Origin: Stropharia rugosoannulata
Lineage: Eukaryota; Basidiomycota; Agaricomycetes; Agaricales; Strophariaceae
Assembly: GCA_028532985.1 (NCBI GenBank)
Contig: JANCIK010000004.1
Coordinates: 3,844,001 to 3,908,000, forward strand
Reading direction: 5' to 3'
Length of the DNA: 64,000 bases
Made by a program: the position numbers and the translations under genes. The notes below the pieces were generated by a model that saw nothing but the letters and a program-made list of their open reading frames with translations, was not told the origin of the DNA and did not search any database. Positions 57,207 through 64,000 of this stretch are shown here, piece by piece (the stretch's first letter is position 1; the number at the start of each line of letters is the position of its first letter).

Positions 57207-57865
57207 TCAGTAATCTGTGTGAGATGTTAAAGAAGTAACTTTATGCATCAGGATGATACCTACTGGACCGGCTTCCTTGCCATCAGCAAGCTTCCAACCA
57301 GTTTCAGGAGGTGGGAAGATGCGAATACCGATATTATTCAAGATACTGCAATATAACGCTTTTTGTATATACCTGAGAATATATCAGACTTGCACTTACA
57401 CCCAATCATTAGGTCCAGCGGGGCGATCATACGGCCTAGTTATATTCCAGCCGCATCCCTTGCCATTGGAAAGGTTCATGGGAGAGTTGGCTTGTCCATC
57501 AACTGCACCCTTCCCATCAATAGACAGGGTGAAGCAATCCTTCACTCCTGTATCCCATCTGATATCCCACTGGGTGCATAGCAGATGCCAGGGTAAGTTA
57601 ATAAATTGTAAAAAATAAAAAATAAAAAACCCACGACTGGAATTGTAGCAATGTCGGGAGAAAGCACCGTGATCACATCGTCAGCATTCCCAATGACAAA
57701 GCGGAGGACGTTATTAACACCAAAGTTGATAACATATTGGCTCTCTGCAAACTCCCCGCCATAACCAGAGCTAGTAACATCAGGAAACGTCGTATTGACC
57801 GAGGCCAGGGAAGTGACCGTGTCAGGCGTGGCAGCAGAAAGAATATTGGACTCTGTGAGGAACAT
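57207..57865 (-). pseudogene. I66-like copy 3, start and stop altered
   Basis: Exons 57865-57635, 57569-57400 and 57345-57207. It reads FAESQYVINFGVNNVLRFVI, QWDIRW, CFTLSIDGKGAVDGQA, GWNITRPYDRPAGPNDWV, GWKLADGKEAGPVG, so the fold region is intact. Where the 9.1-kb paralog has its ATG (MFAST), this copy reads GTA (VFAPN) in frame. The next ATG lies inside the former signal peptide (MFLTESNIL), leaving no leader. The normal stop TAG is ATG here, adding ~10 residues before a TGA. It may be a decaying copy or an intracellular variant of ~179 aa. Confidence 0.55.
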
Positions 57866-60266
57866 AAAAACAGAGACGTTGGGGAAGGGGTTGGGGGCAA
57901 ATACTCTCTTAAAGTTGTTGAGGGATGTCTTGAAAAGCACTGCTGGCAACCATCCATTTATGCCGGTTAAAAATACAAAAAGATATAATTTATCTTGAAA
58001 AGAAATACCTATTTCAACCAGATTAAGCTAAGAGATTGCCTCAGACTTTCCGAAAATAGGAACTTTCCTGATAAAATGGCAGTTCCAAATCGATAAGATA
58101 TGCCATGTCATATTTTTCCCCATAAATAACTGATCAGTGCCAGCAGGGTCAGCAAGAGTACATAGGTATGTAAATCTCCGCAGTTACAAGTTGGATGTAA
58201 GGGAACCATTCCACCTGTTTATATGTACACATGGGTAGTGTTAGAAGTAGAGCTACGGCAAAACTACGGACCTATGTTTTGTTAAATAGTATAGTCTGAG
58301 AATCAATTCAGAATAAAGGAAGAATGATCAACTGGCCAGGTGGTGACCTTCTGTAAGTGGCCCGATGACTCTGACCTAGCCAAAGATGGCATATGCTGCT
58401 TAAATGAATGCTGTATATCATAACTTACCAAGCCTTATACAAATCACAGAGTAATGAAACCAACTTCACGGAAGCCTCGACATACGATCACTTGGTTGTC
58501 GTCAGCATTCAGAGAAATGATCAAAACGAAGTACAGAAAGGTGACTATATGCTATGCGGTACTTCGTTGCAACTTCGTTGACTCTACTGTCGCGCTCAGG
58601 CTACTGTCAATCTCGCTCAGACTTCGACGCACCAACCGGTATAGCCAACTGAACAGCTATCATTGCTCTCCTGATATTCATGGCGAGACACCAGGCTGTA
58701 AGGCTCCCGCCGCTCAACGTCCTCTCGTATACTTTACAGGTACGACTCTGAGGTGTGAACGTATCCGCCTCTGGACTCACCACGATCATCGAAGCCATGG
58801 TAATAAGCCAAACACTCCGGGCTTGCGTTGTCAATCCTACAGGCTCAGCATTGTCGACGGAACCTTGATGATAGTATTCAACCATCTATGCCCTTTCAAG
58901 CCCCGCCTGATGACTTGACGGAAGCACAGTACGCCCAGCTATGGGAATATCCACAGGGCACCATGGTCACCCCAACCCTTGTACGGCTCCCCCCGCCCTA
59001 GGGCCACGGGGACCAGTGGCTCGGACACCAGGGCTTCCAGCTTCGTATAACCAGGGGCGTGGCGTTGCACAACCGCAACCGCGCACTCCCAGAGCGTGAA
59101 TAAGGTTGGGCTTGGTCGGGCCCAGTGAGCCTGCCATCTTATTCAATGCAATGCACGTCAAGGTAGGCAGAGTATTCAGGGAGGCGCAGGTGCGAAAATT
59201 AGAGAGCAGGAGCGCCGGTGGAACGCTTGGCCCTTTCCCACCGCGCAGACTCTCTGTGCTTCACTTTAAATAGTAAACCGCTGCATGGTTGGGACTCTCG
59301 TGAGTAGGCACTGGCCCAATGGGCGGTACTTGTGATATGCTGGTGTTCAAACCCTACAGGAAGGTTTTTGTTTTTTTAACATAAGAAAATCATGTTTTAA
59401 GGATGCCGACTTATGGTGAACAACCTCCCAACGGTTTGTACCTATAGCCGAAATTCACGAGTCCCCAAAGTCCCTCTGCGTTGGGAAGACGTCGGAATGC
59501 ACGTGAATAACCCGAGTGAACAGAGAGAGGGGGTGCTTCCGTAAATAAAGTCTTCTGTCACACCTGTGCGTGGGTATAGATAAGGGTACCAGTGGAAGAG
59601 GGGCAGGCTGGCAAGGGGCTGAACGAGTAGAGGTCAATGCTGGGGAAGGACATCGGACTTACATAATGGGAGTATGCACAGCAATGATATATGAGATTGA
59701 CATGGCAGGAACTGGGATGATAACAGGTACACAGCCTGTACGTCTGAGTCTGATCTGCAGCATGCGTGGCGCGGAGTGCGTAGCGGTCCCCTTTGGTCTC
59801 ACTGTTGGTTATTTCAAACTATTGAGTTCCTCTCACAATACCTAAGCAGTGATTGTACCCAATCCGTCTTATGCCCATGTTTCCAGAAACACCAGGACCC
59901 CGACGGAAGTAGCTGACAGGTAATGCTTACAGGGCTGTACTCATATTCATTTAGTGCATGGGTCATACACATGCCAGTAGGGTATAATTCCCACAAGCGT
60001 CATCACGACGAAAAAATGTCTGGCAAGCTATACATGTATGGGGGCACAGGTAAAAGGCAGTGAGGCGGCAGTGAGGGGCAGTGAGTCCGTTATAGAATGT
60101 GTACAGCCTTGCCTAGCGGAAGGTCGACACATAAAAAAAAAATAACCCGTATCTCACCCCCATCATCCAAGGCCCCCTCGCTCCGCTGTAACTCAGTGTG
60201 TTTCTGTCGTACAAGTCTTGAATAGATGAGCAAACTGAAGCAACTCATTTGAGACACTGTCGCAAT
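57866..60266. other. intergenic, no gene firmly recognised
   Basis: 58320-58350 resembles the flank of the I66 arms (AATGATCAACTGGCCAGG), so copy 3 moved with some flank. 58454-58918 is open in several frames (154 codons plus; 93 codons minus at 58607-58885), but no frame has exon logic or relatives. Nothing else supported. Confidence 0.4.
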
Positions 60267-62656
60267 ATGTCCATACATGCACATAATCTTATCATCACGG
60301 GTGGAAGTTTCACCAACCATCGCGGTGGTGAAATCAATGTATTAGGTATGCGACAATGGGAGAATTTTTAAGACCAGTTATACTCATTTTTATTTGCAGA
60401 GAAACTAAAGGAAGCTGCAGCGCCAAATGCACTCTACAACGCGAAGGAAAGATATGATCCACCTCGTTGTCACCCACATACACGATCCAGAATCCTCGAC
60501 CACCTGGATGGACGCACTGGGAGCACAATCTCGCCCGAAATTACTATTACATGGCTCTATGGACCCGCTGGCTCAGGAAAGTCGGCTATCCTCCAAACCT
60601 TGAGTGAACGATGGGCCAAGCTTGGTCGGCTTCTCGCCACTTTTTTCTTATGGAAGTCGGACAGCACAAGGAACAAATCGGACCACTTTGTCGCCACTAT
60701 TTGCTACCAGATCATCCAGGTTCTACATCCTGTCAAGCACATAATTGCCTATGCTATCCAAAACGACCCACTAATATTCACCAAGGACCTAAAGGCTCAA
60801 ATACAATTACTTATTGTCGAACCTCTGCAGCAGCTGTTTTTAACCGGCTTTTTTGACCAACATAACCCATATGTGATCGTTGTGGACGGACTCGACGAAT
60901 GCGTCGAGGTTGCTGATCGTCACGTACTTCTGCACTGCATCGCACACCTGACAAAGACGTGCAACGCACCTATCACCTTTCTCATTTCAAGCCGCCCGGA
61001 GGTGGATATAAACCATGTTTTCAACACACAGCCAATGCGGGGACTCTGGCTTTCCTGTACTCTGCATCGTGATTATCAATCAGATGAAGATATTCGACTA
61101 TTCTTTTCGGACTCCTTCCGGGACATAAACTTAACCCACCCTTACAACCATCGTATTCCGTCGGGCTGGCCATCATATAATGACATAACAGACCTGGTCT
61201 CCCAGGCCTCTGGGCAATTTATTTTTGCATCTGTTGTCGTCAAATACGTCTCAGCACATAATGCCCTTCCTCATCGCTCCCTAGAGGTTGTCATGGGCCT
61301 CAGACCAGCCAGTCACGGTCTGCCATTCGCGGAGCTTGACGCTATGTATTACCACCTCTTGGAGTCCCATCCCAGCATTACCAAGGTTTTACCGGTGCTC
61401 AGATGTGTCCTAGCAGGCATTAGATCCATGTCTATTATTGGCACTCTTCTCGGCTTCGATACTGAAGACGTGGAACTAACCATAGGTCCTCTTGCAGCAA
61501 TTGTCACTTTTATCCATAATATCCCGGGAAATAAATATGGACTGAGAATAGAACATGCCTCATTTACAGATTTCCTTTCTGACGAATCGCGCAGCGGATA
61601 TTTATGCATAGGTTCTGTTGAGGAGTGCAAACTCCGAGCCGCCCGTCTTTGTGTTGACCGCTTAAATTCACACCAGGCTCGCCATGACGGAATATTTTGT
61701 GAATTTATGGATATGTTGCTCCGAGAACACTGCTCAGCAGTGCCTTGGTTCCAAATTGCAAGTGAACTCTACATGGATAATGTCTGGCCTCTAAATGACG
61801 CTGGTCATTTTTACCAGTATTTGAGATATATTCCAAACGAGGTATGCAATCAATAATATTCACTATAATAGACTACTGATTACACAAAATTTAGAATACT
61901 CTACTCAGATTTGTGTGGGATGCCTGGGTCAAGCAAATAATGCCTCAGCTACGAATGCAGTTTAAACAATACCTATCCAGCCTCAAACTAACGGCGGCAC
62001 TAGTTCTATCCATAACAACGCGATTTGATAACAGAAATTGCATTCTAATTCTCCTACTAAAGCTGACTAAATCACAGCGTGATTTGGACCAACACGCATT
62101 CAATGTAACCTCTATGCAGCATTTGACACCATACTGTCCAAGCTTACCAATAATGAAGAAGATGTTTAATTATCCTGCTCCCAATCGTGTTTCACTACTG
62201 AGAAGACACATAGATATCGCAGTCATGGCTATTCTCTCTTCCTTTGTTCGTTTCCGCTTTTCCTTAAACATGCTGCATATCAATCCGCCAGGACATTGCC
62301 ATCAAAGTCGATACTACAGTGGACGTACAAGCAAAATTCAACTCAGAAAATGGCGGTCTCGTCGAGTTTACCGCAATGCAGGAATCAAGCTGTACAGATA
62401 CAAAATCCCCCAAGATCACGCCTGCACAGAAGTATTCTGTGATTTCTTGCCACATCTCCTTCGACACTGCAGTACCAGTACAACAATGATCTCTTTTGTG
62501 CAGTCACATGTTAAATGCATCCCTTCTGATCATTTTGCTCAGGGCACGCTCAAAGGTGTTCGACACTATCTATTTTGCAGAAAGGATGGTCGTATGCCAG
62601 ACGATGAAGTCGAATTCGATGATATCTGTCCCAAACACACTAGAGACAGTATATAA
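60267..62656 (+). CDS. NACHT/STAND NTPase with novel C-terminal region, 760 aa
   Basis: Three exons: 60267-60345, 60400-61841 and 61895-62656, the same exon lengths as the 45.7-kb paralog (79, 1442, 762 nt). Start MSIHAHNLIITGGSFTNHRG; linker NALYNAKERYDPPRCHPHTR; Walker A GPAGSGKS (81-88); ATFFLWKSD; Walker B YVIVVDGLDEC; ITFLISSRPEVDI; RIEHASFTDFLSDESRSG. Exon 3 encodes the basic region WDAWVKQIMPQLRMQFKQYL, SLLRRHIDIAVMAILSSFVR, RKWRSRRVYRNAGIKLYRY, STSTTMISFVQSH and DGRMPDDEVEFDD. Intron 2 here has a regular GT-AG border (GAG|GTATGC). Role inferred from family: nucleotide-dependent oligomerising switch in the cytosol, possibly in innate or heterokaryon-type recognition. A degraded copy of the last segment follows at 62.74 kb. 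Confidence 0.85.
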
Positions 62657-62734
62657 TATTTATACGCCCAGTATGTAACCAAAGAAATGGTATAAACTTC
62701 TGCAGTGCCCAGTAGCATCCCTCCCATTTTGAAC

Positions 62735-62960
62735 CGCAACTCGCAAATCCTCTATTACCCGTCCGCCACTCGGCTCCCAGTACCAACTCACATCCGTGCA
62801 GAGTCACGTATGGCGTCTGTCCCGCTGTAATTGGCGATATTCATCCGTCCTATCAGGATGTTCACGAATCCGTTCAAGAATATTTAAATCGAAGCAGAAA
62901 ATGGGACTGAATTGCCAGATGATGAGAAAATCTACTCCGTCGTCACATAGTTGCCGACTC
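62735..62960 (+). pseudogene. degraded tandem copy of the NACHT C-terminal end
   Basis: DNA reading CCAGTACCAACTCACATCC, GTGCAGAGTCACGTATGG, VHESVQEYLNRSRKWD and, after a frame change, LPDDEK parallels the STST.MISFVQSH, TLKGVRHYL and RMPDDEV segments of the full gene. Stops and shifts are present. Confidence 0.45.
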
Positions 62961-63087
62961 GGAACAATGGAGTTTCAAACGGCATTACGGCGTCCGTGTG
63001 AACAATACGTCATTAAACAAAGTCGCGTCTCGTGTCTCATCTCGCCTACCTCACTTGTGGTCACATTTATCCTACTGTTACGTAGAT

Positions 63088-63689
63088 ATGTCTCCAATCC
63101 GTCAACATCGTAGCAAAAATGATCCGGGGTACGAGACCAGATTGCAAAATGCCCTCGAAGACCTTCACACACGGGCTTGCTCTATTATTGTATCGGAAGC
63201 ATCTCGAAAGCATAACGTGGGTCCCTACTAAAGTTAATATAACTTGTTGTATATATTTTTGCGAACATATTGAACTGAAGCTTTGGACATGATGATTGAT
63301 GTTAAGCAACCAATCACCAGATTTCTAGAACAACACTTGGAGATAGGATTCATGGAAAGCATTCAAGTATCAAGGATGCCTACAGCTGCCGCCGTCTTCT
63401 AACAGATATGCAAGAGCGTGTCTTGACTGATTAGATGGACACTTTAGCCACGCAAGGCATGCCCCTAGATCAGCAATCACTCCGCACACATGCGTATGAA
63501 ATATCTGGCACAATGTCTGGACAAAGTTGTGTCTTTCGGTTTATAGCCCGGCATCATGAGTTCACCTCTGCTCGAGCATGCGGTCTGGGTCCGGCTCGTG
63601 GCAATAGGCCAAACGGTGAGAATCCTGTTGGAATTTTGGGACTTTCGTACTTACTTGAAGCTATTACGCATTTAGGTACTTACATTTGA
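63088..63689 (+). pseudogene. pogo/Tigger-type transposase N-terminal HTH region, broken
   Basis: First part 63088-63231: MSPIRQHRSKNDPGYETRLQ, then NALEDL and IIVSEASRKHNV, fits the psq-type helix-turn-helix start of fungal pogo transposases ('..R...AL..L.....S...A...YNVP'). After a ~95-base intron or insertion the frame resumes as IHGKHSSIKDAYSCRRLLTD, MQERVLTD, a stop TAG (63432-63434), MDTLATQGMPLDQQSLRTHA, YEISG, FRFIARHHEFTSARACGLGP. This is the CENP-B-type HTH with its usual 'RHPE....R..GLDPKRAQ.FN' end. The TAG sits where related proteins usually have Trp. No DDE domain follows before the window ends. Confidence 0.65.
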
Positions 63690-64000
63690 CTTACATAACA
63701 TTACCTATATCTGTATGTATCTCGTAACGTACCCCCCATCTGTTTGTCCCTCGAGCTCACTTAGACAAACGAAATTCATCCTCTTTTCTGCACTCCATCG
63801 CTTACTTCAACAAATCCCTGCAGTCGTTCCCTGGCATCTCGAGGCGGCCGTCATTTCATCGTTCAAGCCCTCAGCGCTCAGCCATGGAAGAGAAGTTGGG
63901 CGCGTACTCAGTATGCTCATAGATGTGGATGCCCTGGTTCTGTCAAACGGTAAGGCATCGTCACTGTAGCGCCGGACGCGCTGTTTGCTTGTGCGAATCG
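63690..64000. other. right edge, nothing recognised
   Basis: No feature supported; an 84-codon open frame at 63715-63969 has no relatives here. Confidence 0.35.

Noticed and set aside
58454..58918. 154-codon plus-strand open frame and 93-codon minus-strand frame at 58607-58885
   Set aside because: Several frames are open at once, no splice logic, no paralog and no recognisable domain; kept only as an intergenic note.
1..64000. CRISPR arrays, prokaryotic operons, riboswitches, rRNA
   Set aside because: No spaced direct repeats of the right kind, no ribosome-binding-site-led gene runs and no rRNA signatures; the window is eukaryotic with spliced genes.

Overview
The window looks like nuclear DNA of a filamentous basidiomycete, most likely an Agaricomycete. 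Genes are split by very short GT-AG introns (about 49-65 bp). The recognisable families are typical of mushrooms: a six-exon seven-transmembrane family with an xWRCYH motif, NACHT-type STAND NTPases, HsbA, I66/cnispin-like beta-trefoil inhibitors and F-box-like proteins. Nothing prokaryotic is present. All exon models were built by eye from reading frame, splice sites and paralog alignment; no database search was possible.

Layout. 0-6 kb: the 3' end of an F-box-like gene, a damaged 7TM gene and an intact F-box-like gene. 6-11.6 kb: one arm of a large inverted duplication carrying a secreted I66-like inhibitor on the minus strand. 12.1-12.9 kb: an HsbA gene with five exons. 15-41 kb: an expansion of the 7TM family, with six intact plus-strand genes at 15.2, 18.4, 27.3, 33.4, 36.6 and 39.7 kb, a nonsense-mutated copy at 24.3 kb and several exon fragments, separated by GC-rich repeat islands. 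A tRNA-Phe(GAA) lies at 32.5 kb and an 803-bp non-autonomous DNA transposon at 38.0 kb. 42.8-44.0 kb: a frameshifted minus-strand 7TM copy. 45.7-48.1 kb: the first 760-aa NACHT gene. 49.3-52.4 kb: the second, inverted arm with an I66 copy lacking a signal peptide. 54.5-55.7 kb: another intact 7TM gene. 56.6 kb: a decayed tRNA-Phe copy. 57.2-57.9 kb: a third I66 copy. 60.3-62.7 kb: the second 760-aa NACHT gene. 63.1 kb to the end: a broken pogo/CENP-B-type transposase.

The region is an accessory, duplication-driven locus. About 3.8 kb around two 7TM genes is duplicated 18 kb away with an internal inversion, and one 7TM gene is a visible chimera of two subtypes. The I66 locus exists in three copies with different fates, and the NACHT gene exists as two full copies plus two C-terminal remnants. 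The combination of putative membrane receptors, NACHT NTPases, secreted surface proteins and protease inhibitors resembles a fast-evolving environmental-response or self/non-self neighbourhood. That functional link is inference; only the family membership and the rearrangements are seen directly.
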